A program made the position numbers and the translations under genes. A stretch of DNA of 64,000 nucleotides from Auanema rhodensis (Eukaryota; Nematoda; Chromadorea; Rhabditida; Rhabditidae): NCBI GenBank assembly GCA_964057225.1, contig OZ059899.1, positions 11,284,001 through 11,348,000 on the forward strand, written 5' to 3'. The notes below the pieces were generated by a model. That model did no database searches. It was given only the letters and a program-made list of their open reading frames with translations, and had not been told where the DNA came from. Below are positions 44,401 to 54,064 of this stretch, piece after piece; position 1 is the first letter of the stretch; each line of letters begins with the position of its first letter.

Positions 44401-47400
44401 TTCTTCAATGTTTTGCCGCATATTACTGATAAAAACGGGGACACTTTTTTTCGTTATAAGCCAAGATAGAGCTATTTGGCTATCTGACGCAATGTTAATT
44501 GCCAGATTCGGCTCGTTCAAATTATTGTATACTGTTTCCGCGATTTTCATTCCCATAAAAATTGCGGATAGTTCTAAGCGCGGGATGGTCAAAGTCCTAT
44601 TTTTGGGGGCTAATTTTACTTTCCCCATTATGATTGGAGCTCTTTCTGTGCTGGTAGTTAAATAGGCGCATGCTGCAATAGCTTTTGTGCTTGCGTCTAC
44701 AAAAACCCACAGTTCTTTCTTGTCTCTTTTGCTAGATAATTCCCGCGGAACTTCAATGTTGAACGGCCCTATCTTTGTGCTGGCTTTGTTCCAATCGGCA
44801 ACGAGATCCTCGGGGACTTGCTCCTTCCAATCGACATTGCTGTTCATTACTTGTCTTAAAATAATTTTATATGGAAGTAGGAGCGGTGCCGCTAGTCCTA
44901 TGGGGTCATATATGCTGTGTAAACTACTCAGCATATCTCGTTTAGTAAAGGACTGTTGCATACGCATTTGTCCTGTTAATACAAACGAATCTTTACTGGC
45001 GTTATATAGTACACCTAGTATTTTGGGATTTTTATCTGGGTGGTGATCTATCGCCGGAATTTCGTTGTTAAAATGGGATGAGTTACTAAAGTATTCTCTA
45101 ACATTCATCGAAATTTGAGAGAATATTTTCTTTGAATCTTTATATAAATCGGTTAGTTCTTTTTGATCATTGGTTGTATAAAAAATATTATCTACATAAA
45201 GATATCTTAGGGTTTTTTCTACAAATGGTGAGGTGTGGCTATTCAAATACGCGTGTAACGACATGTTTAGTACAGCGGGGCTTGCCGTAATGCCAAAAGC
45301 TAACCTATTAAATCGAAATTCTATTATATTGTTTGGTGTAGGCGGCTTATTGACATCTTTCAACCAAAGAAAGCGACAGAGATCTTTACAATCATTAGCT
45401 ATGCGTATTTGTGTGAAAGCACCTTCAATATCACACATCAGAAAATACGATTTGGTACGAATACCTATCAAGATATCGAGAATTTTGTTGGTGAAGCTCT
45501 CACCTGTTGAGGTTATGTCATTTAGAGAGAGTTGTCCTTTTTGTTTAGCAGATGCGTTAAAGACTATGCGAAGAGGCTTGGTTTTTTGGGGTTTCCACAC
45601 ACCGCGATGTGGCATATAATAAGTTCTGGTCGCCTCAACATCTGCCGGGACTAACTCTATTACGTTTTCTTTTAAATATTGTGAGAACGTTTCTTGATAG
45701 TATTTTTGTTGATTGGGGTCTTTTTGTAAGGATATTTGAAGACGATTAAGTGTTGCCAAAGCAAGATTACGGTTAGATTGAATATTTATGGCGTTTTTCT
45801 TTAGTGGGAGAGGGGCGGTTATGTAGCCGTTATCAAACGTAAGTAAAGTAGAATATTCGTTATAGAATAGTTCTGATTTGTTCAAAGCTCCTTCATGTGG
45901 AGCAATGCCCAAACTATCTATTTCGAATAATTGTTTAATCATAACTTCCTCCGGTATTTGAGGGTTTATGATTAAGGAATGGACGGCTATGGATTCATGG
46001 GTATTATTTGTTTTTCCATAAATACAGGGACCAAAGTGGGTGTGTTTAATTTTTAGACCCGATGGTAATGAAATGGATGGCTCTTCAGTTATTACTGAAT
46101 CATACCAATCCATACCTAACAAAATGTCGGGTGAGAATGTTTCCCCATTAATGAATTGATTGGTGACGGAAATTTTGGTTTTTTCAAGAAATTCTCTATC
46201 CCGGATTTGTAGAGAACAGCATTTTAGGTTTCCGGTGAGTGGTTTTGGGGATGTCAGCAAAATTAGTTTAATTATTTTTCCATATGGGGTTTGCAAAATA
46301 GCTTCGACTGTTTTTGTTTCAAAAGTTTCTTTATTGCCCGAAAATCCGGTTGCTGTAATGTTTTGTGTTGCTAAGGTATTCAAGTTGCATGTCTCAGCTG
46401 TCTTTTGATGGATGAAGCTTTGAGTTGCTCCGGGGTCAAGAAATATGGTTTTAGTATGATAAGTGTTTGTTAAAGGATTTAAGAGAGAGATTTGAGAAGT
46501 CATGAGGTAAGCGGGAGAAGGATGGAAAGATTTAGATATAGTGGTGCAATTCATGGACGGTTTAGTAACTTTGATGGTTGGCTTAGGTAGGCATAAAGTA
46601 TAATTATGCTCTTTTTTGCAGTTTCGGCAACTTTCGAATTTGCACTTACTGCTTGAGTGTGTTGGACTAAAGCAAATCCAACACCTATTTTTTCTCTTTA
46701 TAATCTCTCTTCGTTCTTGGGGGGTGGTTATCGTGGGGCATTTTGTAGGGCGATGACCCTGCTTATCGCAAAAAACGCAGGGTCGTTCTGATTTTTCTGA
46801 GGATTTGATGGGTTTTGAGAAAAAAGGCTGAGTTTGGTCTCGATACTGAGGTTCGGATCGTTCTCGTCTTAAATAAGCCGAGGTTTCCTTTGAGTATGCT
46901 ATACCCTCTATGTCCTTCAGAATTTGACTTATAGTATTTTCGCCGGGCGATCGCCAACAGCGCATATCTATAATTTCTTCAGGAAATTTCTCAGATATCT
47001 CTGTGACCCAAGCTGGGTCTTCAGTATTGTATATATATTGAGATCTTGCTCTGTCGAGTTGGTCGAGCAAAGCTCGAATCTCATTAACTCGGGATCTCAA
47101 AGAGGTGGGGTCGGATTTTGCGACAGGTAATCTCCTGATATTACGGTATATGCGAAAGTCAACCGCTAATATCGGTTGATATGTGTTTTGTAAGGTTTCG
47201 ATTATTTGGTGATAAAATTCGCCGTTTAAAGGCTTATTCTCGAGATGAACCCTGGCAGGTCCTTGTAGGGCTTCTGCCAAAAAAATGTTTTTCTGTTGTA
47301 TATTTAGGCTAGGTTCATTGTGAATGAGGGTTTTGAATTGGTTCCAGAAGAGTGGAAATGTTAAGGAGTCTCCGTTAAATGTGGGAATCGAAAGTTGAGG

Positions 47401-47796
47401 TGTTTTAACGGAGAGACCAAAGCTAGTTCGCGTTGGTCTTTTATTCCGATCCGACTCTTGGTCGTCTTCGGAATCGGGGAGGGGTTGTTTTTTAGCTGTT
47501 TTGGTTTCTAGTTCCAAAATCAGGATGTTCGCTCTTGTTACTGTGTCAGCATGAAGCGTGGTTACCTCGTTTATTCTTCTGTTCAATTCAGAAAACGTAG
47601 GTTCGGGAAGAAGAGAAGCAAGAGTAGCGAGAGATGATTCTTCAGACCTAAGTTGTGTGAGAGATGTGTGTAGGCGTAGAAGCGAAATGTTTTCTTGGTT
47701 CTCAGTTTTAGTTTTTATGAGTAGTTTGGCTAGTTGCTCAAATTTGTCTGCGAAATTGTGGAGTTTTTCATTGAAAACTTCTTCAGTACGGTCCAT
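41434..47796 (-). CDS. gag-pol-env: BEL/Pao Gag-Pol-Env polyprotein (2,120 aa)
   Basis: ATG at 47796. Gag 1-400 (coiled N-terminus, DUF1759-like domain) with zinc knuckles near 338 (CVFCDKQGHRPTKC), 369 and 390. Protease about 455 (LDPGATQSFI). RT about 789 (MCDIEGAF) and 869 (YVDN instead of YVDD). RNase H about 1033 (VFVDAST). Integrase zinc finger 1335-1372, D-D-E at about 1405 (GLDCIGPI), 1466 (IRSDNGS) and 1518 (VWERLVA), then a DUF5641-like end (RWSKEYLLCLR). From about 1737 the same frame becomes Env: hydrophobic segments at about 1740, 1845-1870 and 1887-1903 (last ends ICQAQAC, a likely signal cleavage), then a Cys-rich Gc-like ectodomain with CAGTTHCPWGTGC and GLPIEGCILF, resembling phlebovirus Gc. 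The frame stops at 41434, shortly after a T8 run. Confidence 0.9.
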   Translation of the reverse strand: MDRTEEVFNEKLHNFADKFEQLAKLLIKTKTENQENISLLRLHTSLTQLRSEESSLATLASLLPEPTFSELNRRINEVTTLHADTVTRANILILELETKTAKKQPLPDSEDDQESDRNKRPTRTSFGLSVKTPQLSIPTFNGDSLTFPLFWNQFKTLIHNEPSLNIQQKNIFLAEALQGPARVHLENKPLNGEFYHQIIETLQNTYQPILAVDFRIYRNIRRLPVAKSDPTSLRSRVNEIRALLDQLDRARSQYIYNTEDPAWVTEISEKFPEEIIDMRCWRSPGENTISQILKDIEGIAYSKETSAYLRRERSEPQYRDQTQPFFSKPIKSSEKSERPCVFCDKQGHRPTKCPTITTPQERREIIKRKNRCWICFSPTHSSSKCKFESCRNCKKEHNYTLCLPKPTIKVTKPSMNCTTISKSFHPSPAYLMTSQISLLNPLTNTYHTKTIFLDPGATQSFIHQKTAETCNLNTLATQNITATGFSGNKETFETKTVEAILQTPYGKIIKLILLTSPKPLTGNLKCCSLQIRDREFLEKTKISVTNQFINGETFSPDILLGMDWYDSVITEEPSISLPSGLKIKHTHFGPCIYGKTNNTHESIAVHSLIINPQIPEEVMIKQLFEIDSLGIAPHEGALNKSELFYNEYSTLLTFDNGYITAPLPLKKNAINIQSNRNLALATLNRLQISLQKDPNQQKYYQETFSQYLKENVIELVPADVEATRTYYMPHRGVWKPQKTKPLRIVFNASAKQKGQLSLNDITSTGESFTNKILDILIGIRTKSYFLMCDIEGAFTQIRIANDCKDLCRFLWLKDVNKPPTPNNIIEFRFNRLAFGITASPAVLNMSLHAYLNSHTSPFVEKTLRYLYVDNIFYTTNDQKELTDLYKDSKKIFSQISMNVREYFSNSSHFNNEIPAIDHHPDKNPKILGVLYNASKDSFVLTGQMRMQQSFTKRDMLSSLHSIYDPIGLAAPLLLPYKIILRQVMNSNVDWKEQVPEDLVADWNKASTKIGPFNIEVPRELSSKRDKKELWVFVDASTKAIAACAYLTTSTERAPIIMGKVKLAPKNRTLTIPRLELSAIFMGMKIAETVYNNLNEPNLAINIASDSQIALSWLITKKSVPVFISNMRQNIEEIGRRLEAQKASLHFHYVDTDHNPADIGTRGTTDQNLLKERWLFSPPWLSQMDNRPIKELTTPIDEDEPPMLILPVSTDIQPYESIIQPGRFSSYSKLQRTTGLVFKAALVLLQKINKTPTSTMLQRAQKEKQQSQTADLFLIQEAQKKLKQSEIKQFRTTKDNNGLRIIQTRLLNAKLPASTKYPFLLPKKSDLGKLILLSIHKENAHLGTTHMISLFLQKFFMAGTRQVCKSIIKKCVPCQKILSRPFTTDFLAPLPEDRITKAMPFKHTGLDCIGPIKYRKSEQIYIVIFTCLTVRAVHLEPINDMTSNTFLNAFIRFVARRGLPDVIRSDNGSNFVHSAKILNMLETYDSEHRTSFTKFLQKHHITWIFNTPSAPWTGGVWERLVAIVKTSLYKSLQLKLVNKDQLTTAIIKIEGIINSRPITYTNSDNVDDRPLTPADFLNNGSPVLVPGGSVEQLGQALDEPNPIQTNKEAFENLQKVEIIAESFWDRWSKEYLLCLRNAHASTKQTHRSSNHPTLNEVVLVEEDNLNRCNWQMARITALLPSSDNIFRSARIKLGNGKELTKPVEKLYPLELKDNFDKGRESQEITVNYLSHTPTNPNRLRNIFRFLMLIQIFSVAMTQPIIRCSTSQVVFPAQPNHSTICIDSSCHNLSAHQSEIIPLPISVLPKTASVSRFNLESTQNQTCKLPHPCDFPPPFILHIIGNPHCNPILAILIVLTPLIGCALLFISCGLIYRRLRTYRRQNEPTISYIPSLLFTLFFLICQAQACGSPNAHKNIEIFCDDIQNCTKITNEEISFNPLQNSLCSYIKYQNSTIGKLEIQLIQHKFSCQKVSQGFTRITNLTIHSSHRCAGTTHCPWGTGCDDIRQDTFVSELYSAYENPGRTYCTRAGGGLFNSCGLPIEGCILFRPTYQPENKEVYEEIKCIQWKQEVQAKLTIIYLNNTQKYDILLQPYRKYEFHGISLQISSVTAKATTELYNKIFFNI

Positions 47797-48049
47797 TGCT
47801 ACCGTTTTTTGATTTTTTGATGCAAAATGTATGACTTTTGAATTTCTTAGTTGAATTGTTGCAAAATGTGTTGGTAACTTTTTTGATTTTGAGATTGAGA
47901 TAGAGATAGAGATTCAGATGAGATGAGATGAAGCAAAGAAGTTTAAAGAATGTGATGATGAAGAAAAGTAAACAAAGGAACTGAAAAATAAAAAGTGAGA
48001 ATAGAAAATAATACAAATAAGGTTTCTAACAATTGATACCTGATTTGGA
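47797..48049 (-). other. Leader of the BEL/Pao element
   Basis: About 250 bp between the primer site and the Gag ATG. On the minus strand it is rich in T and C, with no frame of interest. Confidence 0.6.
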
Positions 48050-48059
48050 CGATGCACCA
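48050..48059 (-). promoter_or_regulatory. Primer binding site, tRNA-Gly type (partial match)
   Basis: One base after the 5' LTR the minus strand reads TGGTGCATCG, which complements the last 10 nt of metazoan tRNA-Gly(GCC). After that the match weakens (TCC against GCC). Gly-type primers are known for several BEL/Pao elements. Confidence 0.6.
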
Positions 48060-48060
48060 A

Positions 48061-48501
48061 TTTGGACTATGAATCCAAGAGTTATTCCAGGGGAATAGTT
48101 GTAGTATTACCCGTTCGACGTGATACAGGAGTTAATACCGTTTAGGAGTATTAACGGAGGCTGATACTCGAAGAGAGTATTATCAGGGTTGAACTTCGCA
48201 GATTTGAGTTTAAAAGGTTTATTAAATAAAGATGGTACAGTGGTAGAAAAGTTAGATTCGAAAGTGAAGGTTTCTTGGGTTTATATATGATTTAGCTTAA
48301 GGGTGATATTTGATATTTGAATAGAAAGGTCACGTTAATGTAAACTATAGAGGTGATAAAAGTTCAACATTCTTTGAGAATGTTGCGCAATAGGTTAATG
48401 ATACAATTATTCGGTTAATAGATAATGGTTTAGTATTTCAGAAGAGTTATGTTTATATTGTAAATCATTATATTTTGTTAATAGTCAGGCATTTGCCGAC
48501 A
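48061..48501 (-). repeat. 5' LTR of the BEL/Pao element
   Basis: 441 bp, no difference from 40154-40594 seen by eye. AATAAA at 48218-48223 on the minus strand. Confidence 0.93.
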
Positions 48502-49103
48502 ATGGCGGCTACGAAAGTACGAATTAACAAAGCGCTGATTATAGGAAACGTGAATGAATGCAGATATTCTCAATTCCGATTCATTAACTAGATCGTGGTC
48601 AGCATTTTACAACATTGATAAAATAGAAACTGAGAAAAAAACATCAACAAATGACACTATTAACTTGGTTTTTTGAACAGCTTTTTTATATTTCTTTTTT
48701 CACTATGAGAGAACTTATATTTATTGCTTTTTCAAAATTTTCCATTTTTAACATTATACATCTTGACTATCACACATTGAGAACAACAGTTGGCAATGTT
48801 GGTTGTCACGTCATATTTCATGCAGTTAGATTTTCAGACACATTAATACCTTTGACCATTCTTCTTATGAGTTTTGTAACGATAGATCGTAATAGGAAAT
48901 GAATTGCTATAATATAAAAAAATACAAGACATAGTCAACATTGATTTCCCCAAATAGTATCATGTTTGCTTGTTATTCAATTAGAACACTTATTTTTTGA
49001 TTGTTTTCTTGAAGTATTCTTTTTTTTTCTTTAACAAAGTTATGACTGAGATCAAAATTTGAACTTACTTTTGAACAATTAAACAGAAATTTAAAAAATA
49101 TTT

Positions 49104-49176
49104 GCCGCCAGCAGGGGTCGAACCTGCGACCTTGGGCTTATTAGACCCACGCTCTAACCGACTGAGCTATGGCGGC
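49104..49176 (-). tRNA. tRNA-Ile(AAT), copy 38
   Basis: Matches the reference copy. Confidence 0.95.
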
Positions 49177-49769
49177 TACGAAAGTACGAAATAACAAAGC
49201 GCTGATTATAGGAAACGTGAATGAATGCAGATATTCTCAATTCCGATTCATTAACTAGATCGTGGTCAGCAGTTTACAACATTGATAAAATAGAAACTGA
49301 GAAAAAAACATCAACAAATGACACTATTAACTTGGTTTTTTGAACAGCTTTTTTATATTTCTTTTTTCACTATGAGAGAACTTATATTTATTGCTTTTTC
49401 AAAATTTTCCATTTTTAACATTATACATCTTGACTATCACACATTGAGAACAACAGTTGGCAATGTTGGTTGTCACGTCATATTTCATGCAGTTAGATTT
49501 TCAGACACATTAATACCTTTAACCATTCTTTTTATGAGTTTTGTAACGATAGATCGTAATAGGAAATGAATTGCTATAATATGAAAAAATACAAGACATA
49601 GTCAACATTGATTTCCCCAAATAGTATCATGTTTGCTTGTTATTCAATTAGAACTCTTTTTTTTTTATTGTTTTCTTGAAATATTCTTTTTTTTCTTTAA
49701 CAAAGTTATGACTGAGATCAAAATTTGAACTTACTTTTGAACAATTAAACAGAAATTTAAAAAATATTT

Positions 49770-49842
49770 GCCGCCAGCAGGGGTCGAACCTGCGACCTTG
49801 GGCTTATTAGACCCACGCTCTAACCGACTGAGCTATGGCGGC
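49770..49842 (-). tRNA. tRNA-Ile(AAT), copy 39
   Basis: Body matches the reference. The upstream flank has gaattaac. Confidence 0.95.
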
Positions 49843-50436
49843 TACGAAAGTACGAATTAACAAAGCGCTGATTATAGGAAACGTGAATGAATGCAGATAT
49901 TCTCAATTCCGATTCATTAACTAGATCGTGGTCAGCATTTTACAACATTGATAAAATAGAAACTGAGAAAAAAACATCAACAAATGACACTATTAACTTG
50001 GTTTTTTGAACAGCTTTTTTATATTTCTTTTTTCACTATGAGAGAACTTATATTTATTGCTTTTTCAAAATTTTCCATTTTTAACATTATACATCTTGAC
50101 TATCACACATTGAGAACAACAGTTGGCAATGTTGGTTGTCACGTCATATTTCATGCAGTTAGATTTTCAGACACATTAATACCTTTGACCATTCTTCTTA
50201 TGAGTTTTGTAACGATAGATCGTAATAGGAAATGAATTGCTATAATATGAAAAAATACAAGACATAGTCAACATTGATTTCCCCAAATAGTATCATGTTT
50301 GCTTGTTATTCAATTAGAACACTTATTTTTTGATTGTTTTCTTGAAGTATTCTTTTTTTTTCTTTAACAAAGTTATGACTGAGATCAAAATTTGAACTTA
50401 CTTTTGAACAATTAAACAGAAATTTAAAAAATATTT

Positions 50437-50509
50437 GCCGCCAGCAGGGGTCGAACCTGCGACCTTGGGCTTATTAGACCCACGCTCTAACCGACTGAGC
50501 TATGGCGGC
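50437..50509 (-). tRNA. tRNA-Ile(AAT), copy 40
   Basis: Matches the reference copy. Confidence 0.95.
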
Positions 50510-51103
50510 TACGAAAGTACGAAATAACAAAGCGCTGATTATAGGAAACGTGAATGAATGCAGATATTCTCAATTCCGATTCATTAACTAGATCGTGGTC
50601 AGCATTTTACAACATTGATAAAATAGAAACTGAGAAAAAAACATCAACAAATGACACTATTAACTTGGTTTTTTGAACAGCTTTTTTATATTTCTTTTTT
50701 CACTATGAGAGAACTTATATTTATTGCTTTTTCAAAATTTTCCATTTTTAACATTATACATCTTGACTATCACACATTGAGAACAACAGTTGGCAATGTT
50801 GGTTGTCACGTCATATTTCATGCAGTTAGATTTTCAGACACATTAATACCTTTGACCATTCTTCTTATGAGTTTTGTAACGATAGATCGTAATAGGAAAT
50901 GAATTGCTATAATATGAAAAAATACAAGACATAGTCAACATTGATTTCCCCAAATAGTATCATGTTTGCTTGTTATTCAATTAGAACACTTATTTTTTGA
51001 TTGTTTTCTTGAAGTATTCTTTTTTTTTCTTTAACAAAGTTATGACTGAGATCAAAATTTGAACTTACTTTTGAACAATTAAACAGAAATTTAAAAAATA
51101 TTT

Positions 51104-51176
51104 GCCGCCAGCAGGGGTCGAACCTGCGACCTTGGGCTTATTAGACCCACGCTCTAACCGACTGAGCTATGGCGGC
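51104..51176 (-). tRNA. tRNA-Ile(AAT), copy 41
   Basis: Matches the reference copy. Confidence 0.95.
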
Positions 51177-51770
51177 TACGAAAGTACGAAATAACAAAGC
51201 GCTGATTATAGGAAACGTGAATGAATGCAGATATTCTCAATTCCGATTCATTAACTAGATCGTGGTCAGCATTTTACAACATTGATAAAATAGAAACTGA
51301 GAAAAAAACATCAACAAATGACACTATTAACTTGGTTTTTTGAACAGCTTTTTTATATTTATTTTTTCACTATGAGAGAACTTATATTTATTTCTTTTTC
51401 AAAATTTTCCATTTTTAACATTATACATCTTGACTATCACACATTGAGAACAACAGTTGGCAATGTTGGTTTTCACGTCATATTTCATGCAGTTAGATTT
51501 TCAGACACATTAATACCTTTGACCATTCTTCTTATGAGTTTTGTAACGATAGATCGTAATAGGAAATGAATTGCTATAATATGAAGAAATACAAGACATA
51601 GTCAACATTGATTTCCCTAAATAGTATCATGTTTGCTTGTTATTCAATTAGAACACTTATTTTTTGATTGTTTTCTTAAAATATTCTTTTTTTTTCTTTA
51701 ACTAAGTTATGACTGAGATCAAAATTTGAACTTACTTTTGAACAATTAAACAGAAATTTAAAAAATATTT

Positions 51771-51843
51771 GCCGCCAGCAGGGGTCGAACCTGCGACCTT
51801 GGGCTTATTAGACCCACGCTCTAACCGACTGAGCTATGGCGGC
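51771..51843 (-). tRNA. tRNA-Ile(AAT), copy 42
   Basis: Matches the reference. A gypsy-like LTR remnant starts 3 bp beyond its 5' end, so its upstream flank is retroelement sequence. Confidence 0.95.
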
Positions 51844-51846
51844 TAC

Positions 51847-51855
51847 CGTTCCGTT
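51847..51855 (-). repeat. 9 bp LTR terminus remnant
   Basis: CGTTCCGTT equals the first 9 bp of the LTR at 53728, then jumps into gag (GTTCAAG...). It marks the original insertion end, with an internal deletion immediately after it. Confidence 0.7.
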
Positions 51856-52329
51856 GTTCAAGTTTCGATCTTTTGGTGAACGATTTAAGAGATCAGAAAC
51901 TATATTTTTAAAAGTTTGTAAACCGCCTGCACTAGTAGTGGCTACTGAAGGTGAAACTGTTGGTTCAGGGATGGACAGAGAGAGAGATGCGTCCGATTTG
52001 CTTGAGTTTTTATTTTTATTTTTCTTATTTTTATTTGAATTAGAGGAGCGTACCTTTTTAGCAGTAACTGGTGTTTGTTCTTCCACTATGATGGATGTTT
52101 CTTCTCCTCCTGGTGGTACGTAATCCTCGTCGCTTAATCGTTCAGTAGGTGAATAAGTGCCTGCACGAGGAGTAAAGAATTTGTCGGTTTTGTGCTCGGC
52201 TTTCTGCTCGTCTTCGATTATAGCGATGCTCTGCGCGCGAGCTCGGCTTCTGGTGAGTGGAGCTGAGTCTCGCAGATCAAAATCAGTTCGTGTACTGAGA
52301 GGTACAGCTGATCGGAATCGCTTATCCAC
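51856..52329 (-). pseudogene. gag: Gag N-terminal fragment of the second tandem copy
   Basis: About 158 codons from a GTG (reading MDKRFRSAVP by alternative start), identical or nearly so to the start of gag at 63438-62965. The frame then runs by accident through 9 bp of LTR into the tRNA and stops at 51808. Truncated by deletion. Confidence 0.85.
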
Positions 52330-52891
52330 TTTGGTAGCGCTCTTGGTTTGGAAAAACCTTGAGTGTTTAGTAACGTGGGGGATTTTGAGACGTTAATGAG
52401 TGTTATGGATAAGGAATTTTGGAAAAGGGGTGAGAAAGCTGTGAGTAACTGGTTTGTATAGTCGGCGTTAAGGAATGAATCTAAGTTGTGGCCATCAACA
52501 GAGATCCGCCTACTACCGTATGAAAATTTGGACTTTGTTCGCTTTCCAATTTAATATTCTTAAATGTATATAATTCAACCAGTTTGTATATGTTCAAAAA
52601 TGTTCAGTGCTCACTTGATTGATGCCTGAGCAATCTCCTTAGTCCTTATTCCCATTTTTTTTTCTTTTTCTGACGATTCTGATCTTCTTGGACTCACGAG
52701 TGATCGAAAATGCCACGAAAATGGACTTTGGTAAATGTTCAAAGGATTTTAGCGGTTTTCATAATGTACATTCGTAATAGCATTACTCTTTTAAGGAAGC
52801 AATTTGGAAAACGAATGAATACCGTAGTCCCGTCATGATCAGAAATCTAGTTTTAAAATTATGGCTAGGAATAGATGAAGATTACAATAAC
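51856..52891. repeat. 1,036 bp direct repeat of 62965-64000
   Basis: Same gag start and leader sequence with at least two single-base differences (51886/62995 and 51904/63013). The match runs to the window end and so probably extends further. Confidence 0.93.
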
Positions 52892-53714
52892 TATATTTAA
52901 AGAATTATGGTGTTTAGGAATGAGTCTTATGCTTCAAAACAACAATAACGGTATGAGGAAGGTGACATATAGTAAGGGGAGAAAATCCAAACTGATATGC
53001 TTAAGCCAACACGACCTGATCACTAATAATAATTCAGTTCGTAAAATTGTACAGGATTTTTCGGACTATAGCGATCTTAAAATTCACTTCTCATAATATT
53101 CCTCCCATTTAGGTAAGGTTTCCCGTGTAAATTCAATGCGTTATCAAAATATTTTTGGATGTTAATGGCAAAAAGTTGTCTGAACAGAAATGTAACGCAA
53201 AATAAAATAGTCCTGATCGCAAAATATGAAATAATCTCAATTTGGTGCGCAAAATTGTTTCATCCACAAAAATAAAGAAATAACCGTGGCTATTCTTTCC
53301 TCGAAGCCAAAATCAATCCTTAAAAGGAGAAAATGTGGGCATAAATCTCAATAAAAATTATCCTTGGGTGAATTTGTTCACTAATTCATCCTAGGGTCCT
53401 CAAAAAAATGCTTCGAGTTCGGGTAACAGAGTATTCGATGTTAACAGCAAGGATATAAAAATTGTTGGGTTCAGACAGACAGAAAATTGTGAACAAACGG
53501 GAAATATAACTTCAGTTTCAAAAAATATAAAATATCCATCTCCAAAAGGAGTGGTCCTTGCATCTGTACCCTTTTAAACGTTGTTGGCCCCACCGTATTG
53601 TGTTAAGACATGGAGTAGATGGTTTAGAGATATAAGAGAATTCAGATTCAATGAAATATTGAAAATAACGAAATATAAGAGAAAATAGTCAAGAAATCAA
53701 GATAAAATGTTCGA
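52330..53714 (-). other. Leader of the second tandem gypsy-like copy
   Basis: About 1.4 kb, AT-rich. The 63 bp next to gag (52330-52392) is open in the gag frame without ATG, as in the plus element. No other gene is seen; the frame at 52875-53096 is not conserved in the plus element. Confidence 0.6.
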
Positions 53715-53727
53715 GGTGGAACCTCCA
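53715..53727 (-). promoter_or_regulatory. Primer binding site, tRNA-Gln type
   Basis: The minus strand reads TGGAGGTTCCACC directly after the LTR, identical to the site of the plus element. It shows that the LTR at 53728-54064 acts as a 5' LTR for the copy on its left. Confidence 0.85.
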
Positions 53728-54064
53728 CGTTCCGTTATGCTCTCACGTCGATCCTATAGACCAATAAAGCCTACAAGATGAGTGTGATAGTATTCCAGAT
53801 GTAGCGGTAGATAAAGAGCATAATGGATAAACATAAGACTCGAGAAAGAAAGGTTTATTATGTCTACATGATTACAACAAGTTATATAAGTCTACATAAA
53901 GATATAAAGTGAAAGAGAGCTAAGAAAGGAAGACCAACCATCCATAGTCATTCCATAAGGCAAAGCTGAAGTCTGTGTTCCATATGAAGGGCGTGTTGTC
54001 CTCTCTCAGCCTCATGTCGTCTGATTCTAACCCGCCTGCTACGTATTGATTTCCGAATGGAACG
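53728..54064 (-). repeat. Shared LTR of the tandem gypsy-like element
   Basis: 337 bp, ends CGTTCC...GGAACG on either strand. Homologous to, but clearly diverged from and shorter than, the 358-361 bp LTRs of the plus element. It contains AATAAA on the minus strand within the conserved ggtttattatg segment. Confidence 0.88.

Larger units (their letters stand above)
40154..48501 (-). mobile_element. BEL/Pao LTR retroelement with phlebovirus-like envelope
   Basis: 8.35 kb on the minus strand with 441 bp LTRs that look identical by eye, and a 5 bp target duplication ATGGC (40149-40153, 48502-48506). Order on the minus strand: LTR, primer site, short leader, a single Gag-Pol-Env frame of 2,120 codons, then an Env C-terminal frame. 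The only obvious lesion is a +1 frame change in a T8 run near 41450. Identical LTRs and an almost intact frame indicate a recent insertion. Confidence 0.95.
48502..51846. repeat. tRNA-Ile satellite array, block 4
   Basis: Five more units. This block carries its own variants (for example gaagtattc in the T-tract region, and gaattaac for gaaataac downstream of some tRNAs). The last unit has extra substitutions near 51360-51470. It ends 3 bp beyond a tRNA 5' end, at a gypsy-like element junction. Confidence 0.96.

Noticed and set aside
42362..47130. Several plus-strand frames of 60-140 codons within the BEL/Pao polyprotein
   Set aside because: They are antisense to a continuous 2,120-codon frame with clear domains.
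52875..53096. A 73-codon plus-strand frame in the gypsy-like leader
   Set aside because: It is antisense to the element and not conserved in the plus copy's leader.
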